Source: Ooceraea biroi (Eukaryota > Arthropoda > Insecta > Hymenoptera > Formicidae). From it: a DNA stretch of 64,000 nt. The first letter of the stretch is position 1. Each line of letters opens with the position of its first letter. The position numbers and the translations under genes were made by a program. Location of the stretch: positions 5,766,833 through 5,830,832 of the forward strand of contig NC_039513.1 in assembly GCF_003672135.1 (NCBI RefSeq). Reading direction: 5' to 3'. The notes under the pieces are model-generated. The model was not told the origin of the DNA, did no database searches, and saw only the letters and a program-made list of their open reading frames with translations. Of this stretch, positions 53,301 through 64,000 are shown piece after piece.

Positions 53301-55948
53301 GAGGTAAAAGAAGACGCAACAATCGAAGATTTGACAGATAAAAAATTAGTCGCGGAAACAGTAGAAAATAATAAAATTGTGAATTCTACAGACAAAGAAA
53401 AGCGATTAGCTCCTCAAAAAGTAGAAAATAAAGAAGAAAAAGAAGTTATATCTAACCACGTGAAAAATAATGAAAAAATAGAAGACATCCCAAAAGGAGC
53501 AGTAATAGAAAAAGAAGTGTTAATAGAAAAAATAGAAGTAAAGGAAGTGTTACCAGTATCAAAGGAAATTAATGAACATGATCATAAACTTGAAATACCC
53601 GTATTAGAAAAATTAGAGGAAATTTCACAACTTAATAAAATTAAAATGGTAGACGTAGACGAAACGGCACCACATGTGGAAATCATAGAAACGAAAGAAA
53701 TTACAGAAGCTGCGCCTGCTGCAGCAGTTCCACCTATTGCAGAAGTAAAAGAAGTGGAACCAGATATCATAGAAGAAGCAATACTAACCATAGCGATGAA
53801 AAAAGTAAAGGAACTTAGGGAACCGGAGGAAGTCTCACCACTCGTGGATTCAACTGAAAAAGAAAAATTAGAACTTCCAATTGCAGACGTTGAAGAAGTA
53901 CCGATTGCAAATGCAGTAGAAGATGTAATTAAAGTTGAAAAGCTCCCATTAATCTTAGATACAGAAAAAGAAAAACTTAAAGTCGAAGAACCATTGATTC
54001 AGGATATAGAAACAGTAGACAAAGTCAAGATGAAAGAACCTATACAAGTAACAGATATAATACATGAAAAAATTGAAGTTGCCGAATTACCGGTGATTAC
54101 GAACGAAATAAAAGAGAAAGCGATTGAAGTTGAAGAACCATCACCAATCGCTGACGTCATAAAAGAAGAACTTGAAACTGTTCAGCTAGTAATACAACCA
54201 CCACTAGTAAAACAGGAAGAATTACCTGTAACAGAAGAATTAGTCGAAATAGAATTAATCAAAGTAGAAGAACCATCATTAATCCCGGATACGGTAAAAG
54301 AAGAAATTGAAACGGTTCAACCAGTAATACAACCTCCAACAATAGTAAAGAAAGAAGTAGAATTACCAATAGTAGAAAAATTAGTTGAAGTAGAATTACC
54401 CAAAACAGAATTAATCGAAATACAACAAGTATACGAAGAAAGAGAAAAAGAAGAAATATTGCCCTTAAAGAAAGAGGGAATACCGGAAACTGTGGAAGTG
54501 GCGGAAATTGCGCTACCCACGGTATCAGCAGTGGACGACAAAAAGGAAAAAGTACCGATAGAGAAAAAACCAGAAATCGTCGTAGACGAAGTCAGAGTAG
54601 AAGAAAAAGTTCCAGTTGCTGAGACAAAACCATCTGAGCCAAAGATGTTAGCTATACCAATCGATCCTCGATTAATGGCACAGCCGTATTTCGTCATAGC
54701 AAAGATCAAGGAAAAAGAATTGCTGCACATTATACCAGCAATGAGACACGCCTGCATAGAATGTTGTTCGGTTAGTAACAGTTCGCGATGCTTAATTGCT
54801 TCTCGATAAACTACTACTGAAAAAATATGATTGCAATATCTTCCCGAGAAATATATGCGCGATATCAACGTAGGATGTCCCAGATTATTCTGAGACATCC
54901 TATACGTTGACAGAGAGCAACTGACGTCTCGAATATATGTTTCCTTCACTTGCAGCGACCACCAGCCGAGACCACGAAGCAGGTCGAGATTACGCGCACT
55001 GACGTCGTTCAAACAGAACTCGTGCAAATAACCACGCAAACGGTTACAGCCGCTGAACCGCCGCTGGTACGAATTATTAGCGAATATTTTAAACCAGCCA
55101 AGCTAACAGCATCGAGCGCCGAAACCGCTGGTGACCGTCCTGAAATAACCGGCCGAAAAATGCTCGGGCGCAAACGCTTAAAGGACCAATCGACCGTCAC
55201 AACCTCCGGCATCGGATCACAGACGGATAAAACGAGCCACGTTAGCCACGAGCAAGTTGTAAGGGATGAAAGAGAACGCGTGAGAGTGCCCACGAATGAA
55301 CTTTTACGATCCATAAAGATCGCTGCCGGACTAACGCGACCGGACACAGAGCGCGAGATTAGGACGATTAATTATAGTGGTAAGTCCGACGAAATGGGCA
55401 AGACGGTTTGCAACTGTTGCTTGTGCGGTAGAACGTCGTCACCGCTGTCGATAAGACCCAAATTGGAGATTCAACCACAAATTGATGCGAAAACTGCAAC
55501 GCCTGCGGCGGCGGCTGCGTTCAAGCGTATATTTATTCCCCCCAAAATCGATCGGCCGATACCGCATAATAGATTGTGTCCCGATTGCAAAGTGAGAATC
55601 CAGGCCAAGATGTCGCACCAGAGGTATCACATCAAGAAGATCATTAAAAAGATTTCTCGCGATCAGGAAAGCTGCAGCTATGCGACATTAACCGATAAAC
55701 CATGTCGAGCTGTTTCCCGAACAAAAACTGTCGAAAAAAGAGATCAGAGTTGCTTGGCTAAGATACCTAAGCAAAAAACTAACGCTATCGATCAAAAAAT
55801 AAAAGATAATTTACCGACTTTAGAAGATACAAAATCCTTGGCCGTAAAGCTATTTTCTTCGAGTTGTATTTGTTACAAATTAGAGAAGAGTGATGTAGAG
55901 CCAATTAGAAAAGGAAATTGCTATTGCGCGGATTTAGCCCACACATGA
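50322..55948 (+). CDS. Uncharacterised large coiled-coil, Glu/Lys/Val-rich protein, four exons, about 1,701 aa
   Basis: I do not recognise this protein. Exons: 50322-52547 (donor GAAA/GTAGCG; alternative 52553), 52731-52802 (acceptor TTTTTAG, donor GTCGGG/GTAAGA), 52956-54770 (acceptor TTTATTAG, donor TGTTCG/GTTAGT) and 54956-55948 (acceptor CACTTGCAG, TGA stop). All junctions are phase 0 and all exons are multiples of three. The ATG at 50322 follows an in-frame stop. Order along the protein: basic, polar start (1-145); charged coiled coils at about 156-182, 230-296 and 333-432, with a Trp/Met segment VMVWNIWRMAQG at 187-198 between the first two; an acidic Val/Glu/Lys section (to about 1350) with a 45-residue repeat; then a basic C-terminal part with cysteines at 1523, 1525, 1526 and 1528 (CNCCLC) and 1579 and 1582 (CPDC), possibly zinc-binding. 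ITTQTV near 1396-1401 resembles a dynein light chain LC8 motif. It could be a cytoskeletal scaffold; that is inference only. Confidence 0.8.
54129..54395 (+). repeat. In-frame 135-bp (45-codon) tandem repeat in the large gene
   Basis: Two consecutive copies start at 54129 and 54264. Both read VEEPS, I-D, KEE-ETVQ, VIQPP and then a KxEELP/KKEVELP section. They diverge at many third positions and some residues, so the duplication is old and retained in frame. Looser VEEP-type units continue upstream, suggesting the whole acidic middle grew by repeat expansion. Confidence 0.8.
54865..54910. repeat. Intronic hairpin, 20/22-base arms
   Basis: Within the 185-bp last intron of the large gene. The arms TCAACGTAGGATGTCCCAGA and TCTGAGACATCCTATACGTTGA pair with one mismatch and a 2-base bulge around a TTAT loop. 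The arm sequence GGATGTCCCAGA resembles ends of small inverted-repeat transposons, so it may be a tiny palindromic relic. In RNA it would bring the two ends of the intron closer. Confidence 0.8.
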
Positions 55949-55996
55949 TTCTTTTCATTCTATTCAATTAATGACATAACAATACGTAATTCGTAC

Positions 55997-56002
55997 AATA
56001 AA
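55997..56002 (+). terminator. Poly(A) signal of the large gene
   Basis: AATAAA about 50 bp beyond the TGA stop, followed by T-rich sequence. A second AATAAAG occurs near 56281. Either could end the transcript; the first implies a very short 3' UTR. Confidence 0.6.
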
Positions 56003-56009
56003 AAATTCG

Positions 56010-56900
56010 AGTTGGTATCTTAGTTTTGTATAATATTTAAACGTTATTATATAATTATCTAATTCTCATTTTAAAAAAATGTAATATAATGATAAATTAT
56101 ATGCGGAAAAAATATATTGCAAAAAGTGGTAAATTACTTTTTGATGACAATGAGCTAAGAGATTAAAAGAATGAATAACAGTGAGAATATTAATAAAATA
56201 TGAAAAATATTTTATGGAAAATTTAATTGGAATTTATGAATAGAATGTCGCGGTAGTTTTATTTTTGCCGTGTGTGAATTAATAAAGAATTAAGAGAGAA
56301 TAAAGAAAATGACGGAAAGATTATTTGCAATTTTCAATAATATGATATTCACTAATGCTACATATACGAATAATTACATTATACGAGCGCATGTATTCCA
56401 CGCTTTTAATCCATTCACTGTTAAACTGTATCGTAACAATAAAACGAAGTAACGTAAATAATAGAATCGGATATCACATTTGCAAATTATTTGAAAGCGT
56501 ACGTGCACATGTACGCGCCTGTGTATGTGTCTGTATATGTATCAATATATCAAATACAATATATCAAAATCGTACATCAATCCAAGCTATCGATTTGTAA
56601 ATCGAATCTTTTCCTTCTATATACGTGAAATGTAATCTAAAAAATTTTGCAACACAAATTCAACAGATGCAACAGCACACAAACTCTCTTTTTTTAACCT
56701 ATAAATAAACATTTTTGTACAAAATAAAAATTCACCGTGCAGAATTTTTCATAAGCAACTTTTTGAATATCTCCAAACGGACGTTCCAAAGACATCTCGA
56801 AGTTCAGTCTTCTCAACCGTTCATACGTCTAATTGTTAATGCGTTTCATCTTTGCCGCCTACGAATCTCTCGATGCGCCTCAGGGAGTAAGATCGAAACA
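56010..56900. other. AT-rich spacer
   Basis: No gene. It begins with the 3' end of the large plus-strand gene and ends at the donor of the minus-strand candidate exon. Short TG/TA-rich stretches lie near 56515-56545. Confidence 0.6.
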
Positions 56901-56905
56901 CTCAC

Positions 56906-57130
56906 CGTACGTTGGCCAAGGTATGCCTGCGGGATCGCAGGTTGTGGTAGCCACGTAGCTCGCCGATGCTGCCCTGTTCGGCCTGCATCCTGGCCTGTGC
57001 CGTCGCGGCGGCACTAGCAATCACGTGGTGCTGGTGCCCACCTGGGGCGCCTGCCGTCGTGATGCTCCTGCGGGAACGCCAACCCGTCCTGCTGCCGCCG
57101 CTGCTCGGGGTAGGCGATTTCTTGTAGGGT
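56906..57130 (-). CDS. Candidate internal exon (75 codons) of an unidentified minus-strand gene
   Basis: On the minus strand, acceptor CCTTCTGCAG precedes 57130 and donor GTACG/GTGAGTG follows 56906. The 225 nt enter and leave in the same phase, so the exon could be skipped without a frameshift. It is much GC-richer than its flanks. The peptide is basic and Ser/Gly/Ala-rich: KSPTPSSGGSR, then HQHHVIASAAATAQARMQAE and a tail HNLRSRRHTLANV, which contains a basophilic kinase consensus (RRHT) and could bind 14-3-3. I recognise no family. The large plus-strand gene at 50322-55948 would lie in its intron or just beyond, depending on where its next exon is. Confidence 0.5.
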
Positions 57131-60100
57131 CTGCAGAAGGTATTCAAAAAGGCAATGGCATATCAACGGGATATACCGTAGCTCTTTCGCGAAAGCACCT
57201 CGAACGTTTAAAAAACATCTGTTGCTGCGTCGAAAAAATCCCACTTGCACTTTTCCCTTCTACCCCGTCATCCCTCTAATCGCCTCTTTCCGATCCTTGT
57301 CCTCATCTCTGTTCGCTGTTCTTGCTGATTCCATCAAAACTTCGGCGTTAAGTAGGAACAATCGATCACTAAGGAACTTAGTTTGAAACTGAGTAGAGAA
57401 ACCTCTCATTAAAAATAATGGGCTGAAATATAACGCGGTAAAAGTGCAATATCGTGTACTAAAGCGTTGTATTAAATGTGTAATTTGTTTTTTAGATGTA
57501 ATTCCTTTCTCCAAAATTTTCTCGAACAATTTTATACGTGGATTAGATATGAACCATGCTCTAACACTTAAATTCGTTACGCCCGTCGTATTACAGAATT
57601 AATGCTGCGCTAGTAAGGGTCGAGCTATCCGACGTTCTCTCCAGACGATATCTGAATTAATTACAACGATTAACCCGCCTGGGTCATCGTATCAAGTTGT
57701 GTACCTAAAAGCTGTCCGGATCAATACTGCCGCATAAATGCGTAATCACCGTTATCTATTCCATCTGCCGCAAAACAATAGAATGCAAAGTAGTTTCCTT
57801 AGAACGCCAACAATCCTAATCTGATCCCGACAAGGTATTCTCACCGTGGGTGTCAAGCATGTTACAGTATGTAATGTGACATGGCATGCCGCGCCTGTCA
57901 CAAGATTCCCAACTCGGTATAGCTCCGGTGACCGAATGTGCTTAGGAAATGGGCCACGACGAAGGTGGCCTGTGCCCTTAGACCCGAGGATTCCCGAGAG
58001 ATCAAGGTTGAATTGCCCTGCGCAGAAAATCATGCCTTGCTTATCTTTTTTTTTCCTTTTTATTGTTTTATTTGCACTTGTCATTGTGCGTAATATGACA
58101 GGGAAACGGCGGGGACGAAGATCAGATGAACGCTAATACAGCAGCGAGCTTCCAAGAATACTCAAGGAAACGCGAATATAATGGATCCGTGAGATCGCAC
58201 GTCGCATGTGCGATCCACCCACGTGCACTCCGAAACGTACGAAAGTAATTCTCGACAAGAATGCCGCGGCACGGAAGCACCTATCTGCACAAAGTGGAAC
58301 ACATGAGTTACTGGAGAGACGCAAAGAGTGGCATGTAAATATTGGCGTGTCGCCCGGGATAATTGCGAAACGCTTATAAGTCGCATAATCTGTCAGTGCG
58401 TAAGATTCACCATAAATTGAACGTAGTGAAAAAATAGATTTGGCGCAGAGCCTGGAAGCGTATAATTTTACAGCGCGATGAAAATTGCCTGAGATTTTAT
58501 GAGCAAAATAACTTCGTGCGAATTTCTGATACGCTGCGCTGACTACGGCATAACACTAAAACGAAATTTACGTAAATAGACGAGGAAATTTGGTACATTA
58601 GTGTCGAGCTCTTTCATTGCACGCAAATAATCAATACGGCCGATGCATTGTACCGTCGTGTCGTGGAAATAACCGCATCACGCTTGTCGCCGATGAACGT
58701 GTCAACGCGAGTAACATTTCGGGGAAAATCATTAATTATTACTGCCATATTAGTTGTGGATCACACGTAATTACAGGTCAGCTTTATTAATCCGCATAGA
58801 GTGTACTCAATTCAACCAGCTCTGCCATGTTGCAAAGAGCTCTCCGAGCATCGGCATTCGCGCGCTCTGTTCCCGCCATTTTTGCGCGCGTTGACACGTA
58901 AAGGCTTATCCTGCGTCGACAAATCCTGAGTTATCGCTGTCGAGCCAGCTCTTTGACGTATCTCCGCTACGTCAGTACCGGCGGAATTCCGCGCACGGTT
59001 CGCTTTTCATCGATGAGCCCTGCTCTGTTCAGACGCGAGTTCGGCACGTTTGTCATAATACAATACCAAGCGTACGCGTCTGTAAATACGACAACGTAAT
59101 CCCTCGGGCTCACTATAGCCGTTACAAAACGCTGTACATTTCTGCAAGTTGATAGCCAATCGGCCGTTGCTACTGACTACAATTTTAATGGTGCGCGGAA
59201 CATCAACAGGTTGCTTTGCGACGCAGAATAAGTCGGTTCGATATTGCAAACTGCACGATGCATGCTGAATCATGAGCGCGAATCTCTGATTTATTGAATC
59301 GACTGTGACGTACTGCGAACCAATCTTGCGAGAAAAATAAATAGATATAGACAAAGTGATATATATATATATATTCAAAATCTCCGATCGCTGTAATATG
59401 TCGAAATTAATCATTGACTATATCGTTGTTATATAGGAAATCCCTGCATAATACGTGTATGTACCAGCGCAATGTGCACGCACGTACGCGCGCGCCTATC
59501 CGCATAGATAGGCTAATACGCGGGGCTGAAATCGGGAATAACGTCAAAGGAAATAGTCTGAATCCCACCTTCTCTACCATATCCGCCCGATGTAGTCGCG
59601 TAGCGAACTAAAATTCGGTCTCAACTCGGCCTCGATCCGCACACGTGCGGTAGGTGCAGCGCAGGAGATGCATACCGCGCCCGCGGCATGCTCCAGTTCT
59701 ATAGGGCCTACTCTCGCGTTCTAATTATACGAGATTCGCTTCGGAATTAGCTTACCAGACGGTCTATTCCGCGGCGGACAGGATACGACCATTATGGCGT
59801 TATAATTCAAATCGCGCTCGCTGGCAACGATTCACGTTCCACATCCTCAAGTCGAAGATAGAAACATGAAGTCTGTGAAGCGTTAGACTCTTGGCAGATC
59901 TGCGCTTCGAATAGTTTACATGTTACTTGAGTCCACAAATCGATTACGTGTGCTTACAAATTATTCTTGGGTCGTTCGGTTATGCACTTTCGCTAAAATT
60001 TGGGTCAATCAAATGTATGTGATATCGGAAAGGTTCCTCGAATACTTGCGTCTCACGTTCAAAGATAATTAAATTAATTGTACCATTCAAAGGCAACTAA

Positions 60101-60785
60101 TCTTTCTTGTCCATTAAATTTGAGACGACTTCTGTTTAATTCAACGCTGGCGCGATGTATACGGAGTAGCGAAAGGAGAGAATAATTGATTAAAAGCTCG
60201 CAATCATCACGCTTTTTCATCCTCTTGTGCATCATTATCAACGAAGGTCTTATAAGTATTCCCTCTACATTAATTACGTTAGCCGTTTTTTAATTCCTCG
60301 AGACAAGTTAATTATTGGTTCGATCATGTTCCCTTCAGTAACCTGAGGAAGCTTGTCTGTGTAGCTGTGCTTCTAATTTATATTTCCGTCCCAACCGTTC
60401 TCATTTTCGCAGTAACGTGGTGCATAGTGATTTTATATGCAAATTAGCCTGATAAATTTCCGCAGATAATGCATACTGAGTGCTCTTGCAAATAATTAAT
60501 ACATCTATTGCAGTCATAATTACAATATTTCTCGCACTCGTATGCTCTTCACGTGCCATCATACACGTATACGTGCGTGCAATATTGGTTATTTCACGTT
60601 TAAATCACCTAATCGCTGATAATCCACGTACGTACTTAGACACTTAATAGCAACGGTCATTAGCGTAAAACCGATGGACACTCATCATCAGCGTTAAGCC
60701 GCTACAAACTACAAGAGGAAAACCGCAATCAATGGTAAATAAGCAATATCGGCCGTATTTTAGATTAACGATTGTTATATAATAT
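57131..60785. other. Non-coding stretch
   Basis: No gene supported. Patches of higher GC lie at 57840-58140, 58800-59000 and 59440-59720. A minus-strand donor-like GTCTGGTAAGC occurs near 59757. If the exon at 56906-57130 is real, much of this is intron upstream of it. A short (TA)n run lies at about 59358-59373. Confidence 0.55.
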
Positions 60786-61430
60786 TGTTGTGTCCGGCCT
60801 CACGGCACTCACAAGCACACATTCGCGCAAAGAACAACTCGTTAACTTAAAAAGCAAAAACTCTCTTTATTCTAGTAACAGAGATTGCACGTCTCGTCAC
60901 ACCGAAGACTCCACGAAGACTCCGCGAAGACTTTTCAGTTTTCTTTTTCATCGGCCGTGTCTCCGTCTCCAGGAGACGCCTGTCTTCTCACGGGCCATCG
61001 ACGACAATCGACCATCCGATATACCGGATGACTTCTCCACACGAAGCCACCCCCGGACACAACATTACTCTTCTCCTCACGAGATTGTCGTCCCGACAAT
61101 CCCTTAGCGGTAATGCCCGCGAGGTCTCTTCCTTGTCCCATCCTGAACTGCTGCCTCAGGTTAGCGAGCAGAGACCTCCGAGTCTTCGGCCTCACGTTGT
61201 CCTCGGTGTCTCTTTCTTGCCGTACCCTCAAAATATTTCATCCGAGCGAACGCTCACGGCACTTACAAGCACTCACGCGCGAAGAATAACTCGTCACCTT
61301 TCAAACAAACTCTCTTTATTTCAGTAATAGAGATTACATGTCTTGTCATACCGAGGACTTCGCGAAGGCCCTTCCCGAAGACTCTTCAGTCTTCTTTTTT
61401 GTCCACCGCGTCTCTGTCTTCTGGAGACGC
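60786..61430 (-). mobile_element. LTR-like repeat pair, degenerate, oriented on the minus strand
   Basis: The segment 60786-61064 begins TGTTGTGTCCGG and ends in its exact reverse complement CCGGACACAACA, a TG...CA-bounded unit of 279 bp. Part of it (60799-60979) recurs as a diverged direct repeat at 61253-61430, 454 bp away. On the minus strand both copies carry AATAAA within AAAGAGAG, as expected of an LTR polyadenylation site. About 190 bp lie between them, with an open frame on the minus strand (to 61231) that contains RRSLLANLRQQF; I cannot identify it. No target-site duplication or primer-binding site is evident, and the right copy lacks its terminus. Most likely this is a decayed LTR retrotransposon remnant with nearly all its interior lost. 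Confidence 0.6.
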
Positions 61431-61439
61431 AATTTTAGT

Positions 61440-64000
61440 TTTTAAACGAAAACTCGCATAATGACACATCATTGATATCTATGACGTAAATTCCTTACTT
61501 AGACTCAGAAAGTAATAAATCTTTCACGCGTAAAGATAATATGATGGAAAATAATACGATGGAAAAGATTTTAAGCCAAAATCTGAAAATTTTATGAACA
61601 ATTTAAGGATATTTGAGATTAATTTCAAAGTTGCATAGGTCTTTAAATCTACAAAACTTTTTTCCAGATGGAGAAAATGTATTGAAGTGAATGGCGGCTA
61701 TTTTTCTAAATAAAAATAAGTATTTTATCTTTTCTATAATCTAATCAATATGACGAATCTTTGCATCAATAATTCCACTTAAAGAAGTTGCGGCATTAAC
61801 TGAACATCATGCAAGATCAATACGATTAACGCGACCCCTTTACAATTGACTTTTTACTTTGTTAATACGAAATATGATATCTCGCACTATCAAAGAGTCA
61901 TTTAATTAACGACACGCGACGGATTCTCTCACGCAATCGTATTTTACGCGATTATTGAAGTGAGTATCCGCGCGTTGTAATGACAAGTGCTACGTCTAAC
62001 GGGAGGCTTTGAAGCTCGTGCTCTCGATACGTGTTCGCTTCGTGTTCCCGTTAGCCCGCATCGCCTGCATCCCCGTAATTCCATTTAGTCGGTAGCGTCC
62101 ACTCGGGGAAATTTCGGACACGCTCTCGATGTTTCCTGCGGCTGATTGGACGGTCATCCCTCGGCGATATGAAGTTATTGCTCACCTTTCGTGAAAGAAA
62201 CATATTCTTCTAATATCTCTCCTCTATTTTTCTCTCATCTTCGAACGTTCGAAAAAATGGTCCTTGTTTAAACAATATACATTTACCATTAGTATTTCAA
62301 CAAAGTCAGCCAAGAAAAATTTCATTTACTTTTATTGAACTGGGTTAAAATCCTCTACGTGTTATTGCAATTAACGTGTTTGCGATACTCAAACAGCGAA
62401 TACTTTTATATCTGACCTTTCGTATTTCTCGACGATAAAACGGAACAGTATTATGTTGCGTATAAATCTCTCTGAACTAACAGGGAATCTAAGATCCGAG
62501 ATGTTGTATGAACGATTTTGAATAAAACATGTAGAAATCAGCGTAACAACACATAATACTGTGTATTTCTTTAATGCAACAGAAAGAAACGGTTATGTCT
62601 GTTTTGCTTTCTTTTCCATGTCAGATATTCCTTCCACCTTGTTAGCTCAGTATTATATGATGATAGAACAGGCTATGCATGTACGCATATAATACTTATG
62701 TGGTGCATTGTAGCTTGCACATTCATACAAATGTCCAAAGGTCTGCGGTACAGTTCACAATATCCAAAGAGCAAATCGACGCGCTATGATGAAAGCCGGT
62801 CTCTCAAACGCGCTTATCCACCTACTTTCCTCTTCATGCTCGTCATATTGAATTCCACATTAATGCGATACATTAATTTCCACGTTTATCAATTGCTAAC
62901 CCTCAATGTGGACTGTTTTGACGGATCAGTGAATTACATCTCTATTCAAATGAGATTATTTCTCTTACATTTTATGTTCTCTCTTCAACTCTCCTTTCTC
63001 TCTGTAATATAAGTTATTTTTACATACGTTATACGTAATCTATCTTTCTGTTCTTTTTTCGTAAAACATATTAATAAAATTCGAAAACTGTGTGAAATAT
63101 TATAATACATCCCGCGATACTTTCCGTAAATTTTTCCGCTTTAGTAAAATATTTTGAAACGAAATGTAACCTAATTTAAAATTTTTCTGTCATCCTTTCA
63201 ACCCTCATTTGGTCCTTTTGTTAATTCTCAATGCGCTCCATTCCTTCATTTTCAAACTATAATTATTCATATTATAATTATTATATTCAAAAACTGTACG
63301 CGCGCGCGTGATCAGGAAGACTAAAAATAAGTGTATTGTTAACCTCTCGGAAAGAAAAACTTGAAAGAGAAGATTCGAACAGGCAATAAAAGGAAACAGT
63401 CCAAAAGTTGCATACCGATAACCGATGAGCATGTATCCGTCTCATTGTCCACTCTCGATTCGGGCAATTACGTCGGGAACGCGAGGCATCCAATGCGAGC
63501 TAGTTGTAACATTTAATCGGATATGGAACATGAATAGCTGGTAGATTAAATTTTCCCATCTTCGAGATTATCTTTCAACGCATGGGTAGGTACCGAAGAT
63601 TCTTCTGTGTCATTCTCTACGTTGCACAATGGACACGTGACATTGTTAAATCTATTAAACCAGCTGCATCAATCAGTAAGCGAACGCGCGCACCTAGTGC
63701 GGAAAAGATGATCGAAGATCGTTAATCAAACATACTCGGTACTTCTGGAACTTCAAATTATATTTAAGATAAAAAACATCCAAAAATGGAAGGGACTGAT
63801 AAAGAAATAAATTGTTGTGTTGGCGTTCTAAGTTACTTATTATATAAAGATATTTTTCTTTTGATTGCATCAGCATATTATATTGCATAATATTATATTT
63901 AAACTATTTTAGTAATATGAATGCACATCGCTTGTATCTATTTACTGGCATTCAACTAACGGATGACTGCTTTCCAAAATGTATTAATAACTTTTCTCTT
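61440..64000. other. Non-coding stretch to the window end
   Basis: AT-rich, no supported gene. Frames are at most 104 codons (62698-63012) and lack motifs. A (CG)n run of about ten bases lies near 63300. No repeat longer than a microsatellite was noticed. Confidence 0.55.

Noticed and set aside
54317..55039. 240-codon minus-strand frame across the last intron of the large gene
   Set aside because: It spans an exon-intron-exon region of the plus-strand gene and its Ser/Thr-rich part is the complement of the acidic repeats.

Overview
This is a eukaryotic nuclear window, most likely from an insect and probably a hymenopteran (ant-like). The background is AT-rich but CpG is not depleted. Genes are split by GT-AG introns, spacers are long and full of microsatellites, and one gene is a proline-rich secreted cuticle-type protein. 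Nothing bacterial is present: no operons, Shine-Dalgarno-led genes, rRNA, CRISPR or IS elements. The species assignment is inferred from composition and gene style, not from a marker gene.

Three protein genes are well supported. (1) A minus-strand gene at 15378-19245 has three exons that join in phase into about 1,020 residues of a Ser/Arg-rich protein of no family I recognise; a fourth, more upstream exon (19941-19722) also fits in phase. (2) A plus-strand gene at 25966-27351 has a TATA box, a 5-codon first exon, one intron, a signal peptide, long Pro-Ser-Ile and Pro-Val arrays and a poly(A) signal: a low-complexity cuticular or extracellular-matrix protein. (3) A plus-strand gene at 50322-55948 has four exons, all joining in phase 0, encoding about 1,701 residues: coiled coils, a very Glu/Lys/Val-rich middle with a 45-residue repeat, and a C-terminal cysteine cluster. 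It too is an orphan to me.

Weaker coding candidates are a GC-rich symmetric exon on the minus strand (57130-56906), a possible plus-strand exon (31399-31667) and an 89-codon ORF (47368-47637). Two GC-rich blocks (about 2290-3660 and 44222-44960) carry good splice donors outside any long convincing reading frame. They look like promoters plus 5' exons of genes whose other exons lie far away or outside the window.

The rest, more than 80 percent of the window, is intergenic or intronic. It holds an LTR-like pair (60786-61430), a near-perfect 61-bp fold-back repeat (28616-28841), a GC-rich repeat-like island (40115-40575), a diverged tandem duplication (42370-42635), an intronic hairpin (54865-54910) and many simple repeats. 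The three genes show no sign of working together; they look like independent neighbours in a gene-poor region. The most promising undescribed items are the two orphan multi-exon genes.
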